A stretch of DNA of 64,000 bases from Ramlibacter sp. (GCA_019635435.1 JAHBZM010000001.1:4216001-4280000), one strand, 5' to 3'. Positions 7,039 to 15,586 are shown, numbered from the stretch's first letter. Program-made: numbers and translations. The notes: a model not told the origin generated them from the sequence alone.

Positions 7039-7620
7039 ATGGCAGCTAAGTACCTCAAAAACGGCAACGGCCGCGCCGAAGAAGTCGAAGCCTTGGTCGA
7101 GTCGGCCGGCGCCGGCGACGCCGGCAAGATCCCGGGGCTCAATGCGGCCGGCGTGCTGGCCGACACTGTTCTCAATGCGGCCACCACGGGCGCCAACAAG
7201 ACGCTCAAGCTCAAGCCGGACGGCAAGCTGGACGACGCGGTCATCCCGGCCGCCTTCGGCGCCGACGTGGCCGTGATCCAGACGAGCGAGGCCGTCGCCG
7301 CGGGCGACTACGTCAACATTCACGACGGCGGCGGGGGCTCGTTCCGCGTGCGCCTGGCTGACGCCAGCAACGGGCGCGAGGCACACGGCTTTGTGCTCGC
7401 GGGGTACGCCTCGGGCGTGCCCGCAACGGTCTACTTCGACAGCACCAACAGCCAGGTCGCCGGCCAGGCCCCCGGCGTGGTCTACCTGAGCAACGCCGTG
7501 CCGGGTCAGGGCACGAACGTGCCGCCCTCGACATCGGGCCACATCGTGCAACGCATCGGCTTGGCGCACGCGGCCACGGCCGTCAACTTCGCCTACAACC
7601 CGCCCATCCTGCTGGCCTGA
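7039..7620 (+). CDS. Tail-fibre-like protein with shared C-terminal module
   Basis: A 193-residue protein with AAGGAG before the ATG at 7039. The N-terminal region is helical and Ala-rich; the C-terminal 95 residues are beta-rich (VVYLSNAVPGQGTNV, then GHIVQRIGLAHAATAVNFAY). That end pattern is common at the distal part of phage fibre and decoration proteins and also occurs in the preceding gene. It probably forms part of a host-contact appendage with the collar protein that follows. Exact role not determined. Confidence 0.65.
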   Translation: MAAKYLKNGNGRAEEVEALVESAGAGDAGKIPGLNAAGVLADTVLNAATTGANKTLKLKPDGKLDDAVIPAAFGADVAVIQTSEAVAAGDYVNIHDGGGGSFRVRLADASNGREAHGFVLAGYASGVPATVYFDSTNSQVAGQAPGVVYLSNAVPGQGTNVPPSTSGHIVQRIGLAHAATAVNFAYNPPILLA

Positions 7621-7630
7621 AGGAGACCCT

Positions 7631-8344
7631 ATGCCCATGCGCAAACCCCTCGTGCATATCGCCGGTGAAATTCGCGAGATGCAGGCCGGTGACTATGTCC
7701 CCTCGTTCTTCGTGGGTGAGATCCGTACTGTTGCATTTGCAACGGCGCCCGAAGGCTGGGCGCTATGTGACGGCCAGACCTTACAGGTGGCGGACGAGCC
7801 GGCACTTTTCGCGGTCATCGGCTACACCTACGGCGGCGACGGCATGACGAACTTCAAGGTGCCTGACTTGCGGGGGCGTGTGCCAGTGGGCGCCGGCGAT
7901 GGGGCTGGGCTGACCAGCATTGCAGTGGGCGCGTCAGGCGGCGCGAACGGGGTGACCGTGAACGGTGAGGGCACGGCGGAGATCAACCTGATTGAAGCAA
8001 ACCTGCCGCCTCACTCGCACGATGCAACGCTTGATCTCAGCGGGGTGGCGCCAGTCATTCAGGTCAGCACCGATTCCCTGACAAGCCAACAGGCGATGGC
8101 AAGCGGTGCGAGCCTATGCCAAACAGGGGGCGGCCCTGGCCAGGGCAACATTTTCACTTTGACGCCGAGCGGGGCCATTCCTCTGAGCGGGACCAGCCTT
8201 GGCGGCACGGGGTCTGTCACTGTGGGCAACACGGGCGCGGGCGAGACCTTGGAGGCGCCAGTGAGCACAACGGCAGATGTGTCAGTCATGCAGCCCTACC
8301 TCGGCGTGAACTACATCATCGCGCTCGCCGGTATTGCGCCCTGA
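7631..8344 (+). CDS. Phage tail collar (MdpB-type) protein
   Basis: A 237-residue protein with the phage tail-collar domain early on (PEGWALCDGQTLQVADEPAL then YGGDGMTNFKVPDLRGRVPV). A His-containing central strand (LPPHSHDATLDL) and a conserved C-terminal motif (MQPYLGVNYIIALAG) follow. It resembles, over nearly its whole length, the host gene at 52922-53581. GGAG sits five bases before the ATG at 7631; an alternative ATG at 7637 is less well spaced. It probably acts as an adhesin at a fibre tip. Cargo and receptor are unknown. Confidence 0.85.
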   Translation: MPMRKPLVHIAGEIREMQAGDYVPSFFVGEIRTVAFATAPEGWALCDGQTLQVADEPALFAVIGYTYGGDGMTNFKVPDLRGRVPVGAGDGAGLTSIAVGASGGANGVTVNGEGTAEINLIEANLPPHSHDATLDLSGVAPVIQVSTDSLTSQQAMASGASLCQTGGGPGQGNIFTLTPSGAIPLSGTSLGGTGSVTVGNTGAGETLEAPVSTTADVSVMQPYLGVNYIIALAGIAP

Positions 8345-8355
8345 CGGAGATCGGC

Positions 8356-8565
8356 ATGAACGAGGAACTCAACCGCTACCAGGCCGCCCGGGTCGACGCC
8401 ATCGCCGCGGCCGCAAGCGCGCGCAGTGCTGTCGACGCCCATCAGGTTGTTGACCGTGACAGCGCTCACGTGGGCGATGCGCTGGCGCGCAACTGGGCCC
8501 GCCTGGCCAACAACCTTCAGGCCATCACGCAGCGCATTGATCAGTTGATCGCGCAGGGGGCCTGA
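8356..8565 (+). CDS. Small helical phage protein
   Basis: A 69-residue, Ala-rich and apparently fully helical protein (NRYQAARVDAIAAAASARSA near its start). Its ATG at 8356 has GGAG at 8346. It ends in a TGATG overlap with the next gene and so is translationally coupled to it. No family recognised. Its place between the collar protein and the HEXXH protein suggests a structural or chaperone accessory, which is not demonstrated. Confidence 0.55.
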   Translation: MNEELNRYQAARVDAIAAAASARSAVDAHQVVDRDSAHVGDALARNWARLANNLQAITQRIDQLIAQGA

Positions 8566-8900
8566 TGCGAGTCTGGTACACGCGCCTGCTGTTCTGGGCC
8601 GACGGCTTCACGCTGTGCCAGGGCCTCATCCTGCTGCACCCGCGTGCGCGCAACGATGCGGCCCTGCTCGAGCACGAGAAGGCCCACGTCGCCCAGATGC
8701 GGCGTGACGGCACCCTGCGCTTTTGGTGGCGCTACCTCACCTCTGCCCAGGCGCGGCTGGACTACGAGGCCCAGGCCTACAGCGTGCAGCTGCGCTACGC
8801 GCCCGGTTCGCTGCAAACCTTCGCGGCCTATCTCTCAAACAACTACGCCCTCGGCATCAGCCAAGACCAGGCCCGCGCGGCCATTGAAAGCAAAACATGA
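8565..8900 (+). CDS. Small HEXXH-motif phage protein (putative metallopeptidase)
   Basis: A 111-residue protein with HEKAH at residues 37-41 (LEHEKAHVAQMRRDG), the HEXXH zinc signature of gluzincin-like peptidases. A downstream acidic/tyrosine helix (RLDYEAQAYSVQLRY) could supply a third ligand. It has no signal peptide, so it acts in the cytosol or on virion components. Similar short proteins are found in several Mu-like phages between lysis and terminase genes. It is coupled by TGATG to the gene before and by ATGA to the gene after. Peptidase activity is inferred from the motif alone. Confidence 0.65.
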   Translation: MRVWYTRLLFWADGFTLCQGLILLHPRARNDAALLEHEKAHVAQMRRDGTLRFWWRYLTSAQARLDYEAQAYSVQLRYAPGSLQTFAAYLSNNYALGISQDQARAAIESKT

Positions 8901-9211
8901 ACCCTGGCGATCAGTCTCACATCTGGGGCATCGTGGTTGACTTTCTCCAGTTCGCCGGCGTGGCGTGGGTGGCGTTTGTGCAGTACGTGCGCAAGCCCGG
9001 CGAAGACGCCGGCGCGGCGCTGCAGGGCGTGACGGACCGCCTCATCGCGCTGGAGCAGGCGCAAAAGCACGTGGCCACCAACACCGACCTGGCGCAACTC
9101 AGAACCACGGCCGAAAAGACAGAGATCCGTGTCGAGGCGCTGGTTGAGAGCCAGAAGCGCTCAACCGTCCAGCTCGACCGCATCGAAAACTTCCTGCTCA
9201 CCAGAAAATGA
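8897..9211 (+). CDS. DUF2730-like membrane/coiled-coil protein
   Basis: A 104-residue protein with one N-terminal hydrophobic helix (about residues 9-28, IWGIVVDFLQFAGVAWVAFV) followed by a long coiled coil (about 45-100, including ALEQAQKHVATNTDLAQLRT). This architecture and position, two genes before the small terminase, match the DUF2730 family of Mu-like phages. ATGA overlaps link it to both neighbours. Its role is unknown; membrane tethering during packaging or lysis has been suggested for such proteins only by topology. Confidence 0.75.
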   Translation: MNPGDQSHIWGIVVDFLQFAGVAWVAFVQYVRKPGEDAGAALQGVTDRLIALEQAQKHVATNTDLAQLRTTAEKTEIRVEALVESQKRSTVQLDRIENFLLTRK

Positions 9212-9504
9212 ACTTCGCAGAATTCGAGACCGAAGACCGCCGCCTCGTGATCCTGCGCGGGCTCGAGTCCGCCACCCAGTACCGCGCCAACGCGTTCCTG
9301 ATTCGCCGGTACTGTGACGCCGTGGCCCACGTCGTCAGCAGCGACCGCATCGAGCAGGATCTGGCCTGGCTGGCCGAGCAGGGCCTGGTCACGGTCGAAA
9401 GGCCCGAGGGCGTCACGGTCGCAACGCTCACCGCGCGCGGCCAGGACGTGGCCGCCGGCCGCGCCCGGGTGCCCGGCGTGGCGCGGCCGCAGCCGGGGGC
9501 ATGA
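9208..9504 (+). CDS. VpaChn25_0724-like phage protein (winged-helix)
   Basis: A 98-residue protein with ILRGLESATQYRANAFLIRR and a winged-helix pattern (DRIEQDLAWLAEQGLVTVER). It is the gp26-type protein that sits immediately before the small terminase subunit in Mu-like phages. It probably binds DNA or assists packaging initiation; this is inferred from fold and synteny. ATGA overlap with the gene before. Confidence 0.75.
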   Translation: MNFAEFETEDRRLVILRGLESATQYRANAFLIRRYCDAVAHVVSSDRIEQDLAWLAEQGLVTVERPEGVTVATLTARGQDVAAGRARVPGVARPQPGA

Positions 9505-9507
9505 GCC

Positions 9508-10098
9508 ATGCCGCCGCCCAGCAAGATCGCGCAGATGCCCGAGGAAATCCGGGCGTGGCTGCACAAGGCGTTTGTCGAGCGCGCGTTCGGCGACATCATC
9601 GAGATCACCGAACAGCTCAACGCCAAGCTCAAGGAAGCCGGCGTCGCCATCTACGTCGGCAAGTCCGCCGTCGGCGCTGAGAGTCAAAAGGTCAAGCGGG
9701 CCCAGGAAAGCATCAAGGCCGCCACCGAGGCGGCCAAGCTCCTGACCGACACCAGCCGCGACGACGGCAACACCCGCGGCGAGGCCGTCATGGCCATGAT
9801 CGAAACCGACATATTCGACTGCCTGCTCACGATACGTGAGGCCGAGGCCATCGAGGACCCGGTCGAGCGCCTGGCCATCATGTCCAAGGCCGCCAAGAAC
9901 ATGGCGGGCCTGAGCCGCGCCCGCGTCAACCAGGCCCGCCACCGCCTGGAGCTGGACGCGCGGGTCCAGGCCGCGGCCGACAAGGTGGCCAAGCTGGCCA
10001 AAAAGGGCGGCATGGACGCCAGCACGGTCGAGGAAATCCGCCGCAACATCCTGGGCATCAAAGAGAAGGCCCCCGCCAATGGCAGCGCAGCCGCCTGA
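9508..10098 (+). CDS. Terminase small subunit (DUF3486, Mu gp27-like)
   Basis: A 196-residue, mostly helical protein. The N-terminal IAQMPEEIRAWLHKAFVERA resembles the DNA-recognition segment of Mu gp27-type small terminases, and the rest is helical (SQKVKRAQESIKAATEAAKL). It selects phage DNA for packaging and recruits the large subunit, whose gene overlaps it by 20 bases. Synteny with gp26, gp28 and gp29 types makes the call firm. In transposable phages packaging starts near the left end and runs on into host DNA; the recognition site is not in this window. Confidence 0.88.
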   Translation: MPPPSKIAQMPEEIRAWLHKAFVERAFGDIIEITEQLNAKLKEAGVAIYVGKSAVGAESQKVKRAQESIKAATEAAKLLTDTSRDDGNTRGEAVMAMIETDIFDCLLTIREAEAIEDPVERLAIMSKAAKNMAGLSRARVNQARHRLELDARVQAAADKVAKLAKKGGMDASTVEEIRRNILGIKEKAPANGSAAA

Positions 10099-11854
10099 GC
10101 GCCGCCGCAAACCCGGCCAGGGCTCGCGCATTGCCAAGGCCGCGCGCGCCGTCGCCGCGGGTGTGGCCATTGCGTCCGCCTCGTCCGGCGCCAGCCCGCT
10201 GGACATTCGGCTGCAGCCGGACGATCCGCTGCAACTCACCCACCCAGCGCACCACACCGAGGCAGTGCCAGCCGTGTTGCTGGCCTACCAGCAGAACTGG
10301 ATCGCGGATACCGCCCAGCTCAAGATCGCAGAGAAGGGCCGGCGCGTCGGCCTGACATGGGCCGAGGCCGCCGACAACGTGCTGATCGCCGCCAGTCAGG
10401 GCGGCAGCAACGTCTTCTACATCAGCGCCACGCAGGACATGGCCCGCGAGTACATCGAGGCTTGCGCCATGTGGGCGCGTGTCTTCGACTACGCCGCGGC
10501 CGAAGTCTCCGAGGGCCTCTATGACGACGGCGCCGAGGTCGCCGACCCGGCCAAGCGCTACATCAAGACCTACGAGATCGTTTTCCCCAAGTCGGGCAAG
10601 CGCATCGTGGCGCTCAGCAGCCGCCCCACCAACCTGCGCGGCAAGCAGGGCGTGATTGTGATTGACGAGGCCGCCTTCGCCCCGGACCTGGCAGCGCTCA
10701 TCAAGGCCGCAATGGCCATGCTGCTGTGGGGCGACAAGGTCCGCATCATCAGCACCCACGACGGCGCCGACAACGCCTTCAACGAGCTGGTCCAGGAAGT
10801 TCGGGCGGGCAAGCGCGGCGGCCCCAAAGACGCCAGCGTGCACCGCATCACCTTCCGCCAGGCCGTGGCGGACGGCCTTTACCGGCGCGTGTGCATGCGC
10901 CGCGGCCTGGACTGGACGGCCGAGGGCGAGCAGGAGTGGGTAGACAAGGCGTACCGCTATTACGGCGATGCCGCCGCCGAGGAACTGGACGCCGTGCCCA
11001 GCCAGTCCGCTGGCGCCTACCTCAGCCTGGCGCTCATCGAGCAGCGCATGGTGCCGGCCGAGCCGCCCAACGGCCCGGCGCTGATCCGCGGCAAGTGGGA
11101 CGACGACTTCGCCTATTTGCCCGAGGACGTGCGCGAGCACGCTGTCTCGGGCTGGCTGCTCGAAAACCTCTCCCCGCACCTGGGCGCGCTGCACAAGCAG
11201 CGCCGCCACGTCTTTGGCGAAGACTTCGCCCGCAACCGCAACCTCACAGTTTTTGAAGTGCTGGAAGAGGACGCCGCGATGGTCTGGCGCGTCAAGCTTC
11301 AGATCGAGCTGCTCAACTGCCCCTTCAGCTGCCAGGAGCAAATCCTCTACTACCTGGTCGACGGCCTGCCACGCTTTCGCGGCGGGGCAATGGACGCGGG
11401 GGGCAACGGCGCCGCGCTGGCCGAGAAGGCCGCGCAGCGCTACGGCACGCAGATGATTGAGCAGGTCAAGCTGCACGACGGCTTCTACCTGCTCAACATG
11501 CCCAAGTTCAAGAGCGCGCTGGAAAACGGCACACTGAAAGACCTGCCGCGCGACGCGCAGACCCGCGATGACCTGCGGTCGATCAAGCTGGTCAAAGGCA
11601 TCCCAAAGTTGCCCCGGGGCGACACCAACATGAGCGCCGCGGCCAAGGCCGAGGCAGCCGAGTCCGGCGAAAAGCTCAAGCGCCACGGTGACGCGGCCGT
11701 CGCCCTGTTCCTGGCCGACTACGCAACCAGGCGCGAAGCCGGTGAGCTGGACTGGACGCCCGCGCCGCCAAAAGGCGACCGCTGGGGCGACGGCAACTCG
11801 CGGCGCGACCGCGACGACGACGGCTGGGGTTTCGACCGCAAATCGGGGGTCTGA
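10079..11854 (+). CDS. Terminase large subunit (Mu gp28-like)
   Basis: A 591-residue packaging ATPase/nuclease. A deviant Walker A lies at about residues 85-94 (EKGRRVGLTW), Walker B at 192-197 (VIVIDE), and a coupling-type STHDG motif at about 225. The C-terminal RNase-H-like nuclease region contains HVFGEDFARNRNLTVFEVLE. It pumps DNA into the prohead through the portal encoded next and makes the headful cut. An Arg/Lys/Asp-rich C-terminal tail follows (about 560-591). Length and order are normal for the family. Confidence 0.93.
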   Translation: MAAQPPERRRKPGQGSRIAKAARAVAAGVAIASASSGASPLDIRLQPDDPLQLTHPAHHTEAVPAVLLAYQQNWIADTAQLKIAEKGRRVGLTWAEAADNVLIAASQGGSNVFYISATQDMAREYIEACAMWARVFDYAAAEVSEGLYDDGAEVADPAKRYIKTYEIVFPKSGKRIVALSSRPTNLRGKQGVIVIDEAAFAPDLAALIKAAMAMLLWGDKVRIISTHDGADNAFNELVQEVRAGKRGGPKDASVHRITFRQAVADGLYRRVCMRRGLDWTAEGEQEWVDKAYRYYGDAAAEELDAVPSQSAGAYLSLALIEQRMVPAEPPNGPALIRGKWDDDFAYLPEDVREHAVSGWLLENLSPHLGALHKQRRHVFGEDFARNRNLTVFEVLEEDAAMVWRVKLQIELLNCPFSCQEQILYYLVDGLPRFRGGAMDAGGNGAALAEKAAQRYGTQMIEQVKLHDGFYLLNMPKFKSALENGTLKDLPRDAQTRDDLRSIKLVKGIPKLPRGDTNMSAAAKAEAAESGEKLKRHGDAAVALFLADYATRREAGELDWTPAPPKGDRWGDGNSRRDRDDDGWGFDRKSGV

Positions 11855-11900
11855 CCCATGCGGGCTGCAACCCCGACCGGGCTCTCCCTTCAAGAATCCA

Positions 11901-11917
11901 TTTTGGACAGTCCAAAA
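11901..11917. other. Perfect 17-bp dyad in the terminase-portal gap
   Basis: TTTTGGACAGTCCAAAA has two perfect 8-bp arms around a single A, in the 169-bp gap (11855-12023) between the large terminase and portal genes. No convincing gene occupies this gap. GC-rich near-repeats (GGGGCCGGCCCGGCCCC) lie about 50 bp downstream. There is no U-tract, so it is not a typical terminator. It could be a protein-binding operator or an mRNA hairpin. Confidence 0.5.
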
Positions 11918-12023
11918 GCGTCCGCAAGGCCCCTTAACCGCTGCGTCCGTACAAGTGCGGCTTCTGGGGCCGGCCCGGCCCCGGGCGCCGCAAGTTTCAA
12001 AGCCCATCACATCGGAGCCCACC

Positions 12024-13658
12024 ATGAGCAAAATCGTTGACCAATTCGGCCGCGAGATCGACGCCGGAGCCATCCGGGCGCCCCAGACTCAAGACACGGC
12101 CATGATTGCCTCGCTCGAGCAGGAGCGCGACGCCCATCCGGCCAAGGGCCTCACGCCCCAGCGCATCAACGCCATCATGGCCGCGGCCGAGGAAGGCGAC
12201 CTGATCCGCCAGCTCGAGCTCGCCGATGACATGGAAGAGCGCGACGGCCAGATCTTCAGCGAGCTGAACAAGCGCAAGCTGGCCCTCCTGAAGCTGGACG
12301 TGGACATCCTGCCGCCCGACAACGCCAGCGCCGCCGAGAAAAAGCAGGCCGACCAGGTCAAGGACTGGATCAAGTCTGTGCCCATGTTCAAGCAGCGCGT
12401 GATGCACAACATGACTGACGCCATCCTCAAGGGCTTTGCGCCTGTGGAAATGTGGTGGGAGCTGGACCAGGGCTTCCTGCAGCCGCGCTTTGAATTCCGG
12501 CCCCAGCGCTGGTTCACGTTGAACGAGCAGCGCAACCGGCTCACCTTGCGCAACAACGCCATGCAATACGGCGAGCCGCTGCGGCCCTACAACTGGATCA
12601 TGCACCTGCACCCCGCGCGCAATGGCTACATCGCCCGGCAGTCTCTGAGCCGCGTGCTCATGCTGCCCTACCTCTACAAGAATTTCAGCACCCGCGACTT
12701 TGCCGAGTTCCTCGAGATCTACGGACTGCCCGTGCGCCTGGGCAAATACCCCACCGGCGCCGGCGACGAAGAAAAGCGCCGCCTGCTGCAGGCCGTGGTC
12801 GAGATCGGCCACAACGCCGCGGGCATCATCCCGCTGGGCACCGAGATCGACTTCGAGAACGCGGCCAGCGGTACCGAGGTGCCGTTCAAGATCATGCTCG
12901 AGCGCATGGACGCCATCGAGTCCAAGATCATCGTCGGGCAGACGCTGACCTCGGGCGAGGGGCAGCACGGCACCCAGGCGCTGGGCAACGTGCACAACGA
13001 AGTGCGGCTGGACATTCTGGCCGCCGATGCCGAGCTGCTCAGCCAGACCCTCACTGCCCAGCTCGTGGCGCCGATGGTGCTGCTGAACATCGGCGGCGCC
13101 GATCCGCGCCGCCTGCCGCGTTTTCACATCGAGGTGGAAGAGCCCGAGGACGTCAAGGCCTTCGCAGACAGCATGCCGAGCCTGGCCGGCTCCGGCATGC
13201 GCATCGGCGTTCAGTGGGCCCATGAAAAGCTGCGCATCCCGATGGCCGATGAAAAAGAGGCCGTCCTGGCCGGCAGCGCCGCGCCGGCCGCCGCGCCAGT
13301 TGACCCAGGTGCCGAGCCGCCCGCCGCGCCCGGCATGCCGCCCAAGCCCCCCGCGCCTGGCAAACGGGCGGCGCTGTCCGCCGCGGGCGCGCCGCCGCGT
13401 GATGCGCTGGACGAGCTGGTGGAGGAGGCCACCGCGGATTGGCGGCCGGTGATGGCGGGCCTGGTGCAGCCCGTGCTCGCGGAACTGGATGCAGCCATCG
13501 GCCGGGGCGACTCGCTGGCGCAGTTCCGCGCCCGCCTGCCCGGCATGATTGCCCTCATGGACGGCCGGCCCTTGGCCGAGGCGGCGGCGCGTGCCGGTTT
13601 CTCGGCCGCGTTGGCCGGCGCCGCGGATCTGGACCTTGACACCAACGTGGGCCTGTAA
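12024..13658 (+). CDS. Portal protein (DUF935, Mu gp29-like)
   Basis: A 544-residue protein forming the portal ring through which DNA enters and leaves the head. I chose the ATG at 12024 (GGAG at 12014, six-base spacing); the open frame extends much further upstream but overlaps the terminase gene. Conserved DUF935 features include the segment around residues 75-135 (RDGQIFSELNKRKLALLKLD), EFRPQRWFTLNEQRN, and FAEFLEIYGLPVRLGKYPTG. A Pro/Ala-rich linker (about 415-450) precedes a C-terminal helical domain. It overlaps the head-morphogenesis gene by one base. Confidence 0.92.
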   Translation: MSKIVDQFGREIDAGAIRAPQTQDTAMIASLEQERDAHPAKGLTPQRINAIMAAAEEGDLIRQLELADDMEERDGQIFSELNKRKLALLKLDVDILPPDNASAAEKKQADQVKDWIKSVPMFKQRVMHNMTDAILKGFAPVEMWWELDQGFLQPRFEFRPQRWFTLNEQRNRLTLRNNAMQYGEPLRPYNWIMHLHPARNGYIARQSLSRVLMLPYLYKNFSTRDFAEFLEIYGLPVRLGKYPTGAGDEEKRRLLQAVVEIGHNAAGIIPLGTEIDFENAASGTEVPFKIMLERMDAIESKIIVGQTLTSGEGQHGTQALGNVHNEVRLDILAADAELLSQTLTAQLVAPMVLLNIGGADPRRLPRFHIEVEEPEDVKAFADSMPSLAGSGMRIGVQWAHEKLRIPMADEKEAVLAGSAAPAAAPVDPGAEPPAAPGMPPKPPAPGKRAALSAAGAPPRDALDELVEEATADWRPVMAGLVQPVLAELDAAIGRGDSLAQFRARLPGMIALMDGRPLAEAAARAGFSAALAGAADLDLDTNVGL

Positions 13659-14944
13659 TGCCCACGCCGCTGCCCAAGGGCCTGCGCCTCGGCCTGATCG
13701 AGCCGCGCGACGCGGTCGCCGCATTCGAGCGGCGCCAGCTGCTGCTCCCGTCGTTCCGGTGGGACGACGTCTGGCAGCAAGAGCACGCCCGCGGCGTCGC
13801 TGTGGCCGGCGTCATGAAGTTCGACGTGCTGCAGGTGTTCGCCGACGAGCTCGCCTCAAGCCAGGCCGCGGGCGGCGACTTGAGGGCCTTCCGCCAGGCC
13901 ATTCAGCCGCGCCTTGAAAAGGCCGGTTACTGGGGCGACGTGGAAATCAGCGACCCCCGCACGGGAGAGGTCAGAACCACGCGCTTCAACAAGGCCAGGC
14001 TGGAGCTGATCTTTGACGTGAACACGCGCCAGAGCTACGCGGCCGGGCGGTGGGAACGCATCGAGCGCAACAAGGCGCGCAAGCCCTTCATCCTGTACCT
14101 CACCATGAAGGACGAGCGGGTGCGCGCCTCTCACCGCGCATGGCACGGCGTCGTCCTGCCGGTGGACAGCCCCTTCTGGGAGACGCACTACCCCCCCAAC
14201 GGCTGGCGCTGCCGCTGCATCGCCATCGCCGTCGACGAGAAGGACATTGCGCGTTACATCGCCGCGGGCTTTGACATCAAGCGCGACATGCCCGAGGTCG
14301 CCCTGGTGGACTTCTTTCGCCAGAGCACCGACGAGACCCTGCAGGTGCCGCGCGGAATCGACCCGGGCTTTGCCTACAACCCCGGCAAGCGGCCCTACGC
14401 CGGCGTCTCCATGCGCGAACTGGGCGCCGGCGTGCTCAGCCTGGGCGCGGCTGGCACGCCGGCCACCTGGCGTTTGCCGCCGCCGCGTCCGGCGCCGGCG
14501 GGCGCCTTGCTGCCCGAGGGCAAGACGGCCCAGGAGTATCTGGACGCGTTCATGGCCGAATTCGCCGGCCCCGAGTTTGTCGACGTGCTGGGCGAGCCGC
14601 TGCTGATCACCGACGAACTGTTCCGCGACATCCGGGGCAATCTCAAGGTGACCAAGCGCGGGCGCGAGCGGTTCTTGCGCTTGCTGGCCATGACCATCAA
14701 AGACCCCGACGAGATCTGGATGGCCAGCGAAATGCACCACGCCCGCGGCGCCGATGTGGCGCGCCGCCGGTACGTCGCGCGCTGGCAGGTTGAGGGGCAG
14801 GAAAAGCCGGTGCTCGGCGTCTTCGAACTGGGCCGCGACGGCTGGCGCGGCGTGACCGGCTTCCAGGCCGAGACGCCCAAGGACGCGGCCGATCTGCTGG
14901 GCGGCGCACGCAAGGGGGAGATCGTTTATCGCCGCGCCAAATGA
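13658..14944 (+). CDS. Head morphogenesis protein MuF with C-terminal PBECR2-like nuclease domain
   Basis: A 428-residue protein. The N-terminal 250 residues are the MuF/SPP1 gp7 minor head domain, including FNKARLELIFDVNTRQSYAA and the Cys/His pattern PPNGWRCRCIAI. The C-terminal part (about 285-428) looks like the phage-Barnase-EndoU-ColicinE5/D-RelE-like nuclease 2 family: LLITDELFRDIRGNLKVTKR, then EIWMASEMHHARGADVARRR and QVEGQEKPVLGVFELGRDGW. MuF-nuclease fusions are thought to be ejected with the DNA and act on the host or a competitor. The target is unknown. No immunity gene is evident next to it. Confidence 0.88.
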   Translation: MPTPLPKGLRLGLIEPRDAVAAFERRQLLLPSFRWDDVWQQEHARGVAVAGVMKFDVLQVFADELASSQAAGGDLRAFRQAIQPRLEKAGYWGDVEISDPRTGEVRTTRFNKARLELIFDVNTRQSYAAGRWERIERNKARKPFILYLTMKDERVRASHRAWHGVVLPVDSPFWETHYPPNGWRCRCIAIAVDEKDIARYIAAGFDIKRDMPEVALVDFFRQSTDETLQVPRGIDPGFAYNPGKRPYAGVSMRELGAGVLSLGAAGTPATWRLPPPRPAPAGALLPEGKTAQEYLDAFMAEFAGPEFVDVLGEPLLITDELFRDIRGNLKVTKRGRERFLRLLAMTIKDPDEIWMASEMHHARGADVARRRYVARWQVEGQEKPVLGVFELGRDGWRGVTGFQAETPKDAADLLGGARKGEIVYRRAK

Positions 14945-14945
14945 A

Positions 14946-14975
14946 ACCGCCGGTCTCTGGCACAGATCCGGCGGT
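14946..14975 (+). other. Stem-loop after the MuF gene
   Basis: ACCGCCGG (14946-14953) pairs with CCGGCGGT (14968-14975); an inner TCTG/CAGA stem leaves a three-base loop. There is no U-run, so it is not a simple terminator. It lies directly after the MuF-nuclease stop codon, in the 96-bp gap before the gpG-like gene. It may stabilise the upstream mRNA end or be a processing site. Confidence 0.45.
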
Positions 14976-15040
14976 CAATCGTCACGAGGATTGGTGGCCG
15001 GTGCAGCGGCGGCTCGCTTCGATACCCGGAGTTTACCGCC

Positions 15041-15526
15041 ATGACTGACAAACTTCAAATTGAGCTGGTCGGCGCCGCCGACATGCTGTCGCGGCTGAAA
15101 ACCGCCGCGCAGCTGCTGGACGAGCCCTACGAACTCATGGACGCCATTGGCGCCCAGCTCGAGGGCAACGTCAATCTCAGGTTTGATACCAAGACCGACG
15201 CCGCCGGCAATGCCTGGGCGCCCGTGTCGCCCAACACCCCGCTGATCTGGGAGTCCATCCACGGCAGCCCCTTGCCCGGCACCCTGCTCGAGCGCACGCG
15301 CCTGATGCGCGGCAGCTTGGCCCACAACCCGAGCAATGACTCTGTCGAGGTAGGATTTAGCGCGCCGTATGCGGGCTACCATGTCACCGGCACCACCAGG
15401 ATGCCCCGCCGGGACCCGCTGTTCGCCACGGTCAACGCCGACCTCACCCAGGGCACGATGGGCGCCGGCGACGAGGCCGACGTCCTGCAGGTGATTGAAT
15501 CCTTCCTGTCTGAGTCGCTGGGCTAA
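15041..15526 (+). CDS. Virion morphogenesis protein (Mu gpG / phage_tail_S type)
   Basis: A 161-residue protein. The segment NVNLRFDTKTDAAGNAWAPV followed by TRLMRGSLAHNPSNDSVEVG and SAPYAGYHVTGTTRMPRRDP is diagnostic of the phage virion morphogenesis family (Mu gpG, P2 gpS). These proteins act in head or tail completion and head-tail joining. It is the last gene of late block one; seven bases after its stop begins the second late palindrome. Confidence 0.88.
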   Translation: MTDKLQIELVGAADMLSRLKTAAQLLDEPYELMDAIGAQLEGNVNLRFDTKTDAAGNAWAPVSPNTPLIWESIHGSPLPGTLLERTRLMRGSLAHNPSNDSVEVGFSAPYAGYHVTGTTRMPRRDPLFATVNADLTQGTMGAGDEADVLQVIESFLSESLG

Positions 15527-15532
15527 AGACAT

Positions 15533-15544
15533 TAAAGCGCTTTA
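15533..15544. promoter_or_regulatory. Late-operon palindrome, copy B (TAAAGCGCTTTA)
   Basis: Identical to copies A and C and preceded by AT as in copy A. It is followed after two bases by TGTATT, a better -10-like hexamer than in the other copies, and lies between the gpG-like gene and the protease/scaffold gene. It probably drives the capsid and tail block. Confidence 0.7.
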
Positions 15545-15550
15545 TATGTA

Positions 15551-15586
15551 TTGAAGCCGGGCGCGCGCGCACAGTCCGGGCTTCAA
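15551..15586 (+). other. Inverted repeat reaching the protease start codon
   Basis: TTGAAGCC (15551-15558) pairs perfectly with GGCTTCAA (15579-15586). The last base of the right arm is the A of the ATG at 15586. A GC alternation (GGGCGCGCGCGC) fills the centre. No Shine-Dalgarno sequence is present. The layout matches the dyad after copy A, with different stem sequence. Confidence 0.55.

Noticed and set aside
11858..12040. 60-residue frame in the terminase-portal gap
   Set aside because: No ribosome site or recognisable composition, and it runs across the portal start.
10058..12073. 671-residue leftward frame over the terminase gene
   Set aside because: Antisense shadow of the large terminase, whose ATPase motifs are clear on the plus strand.
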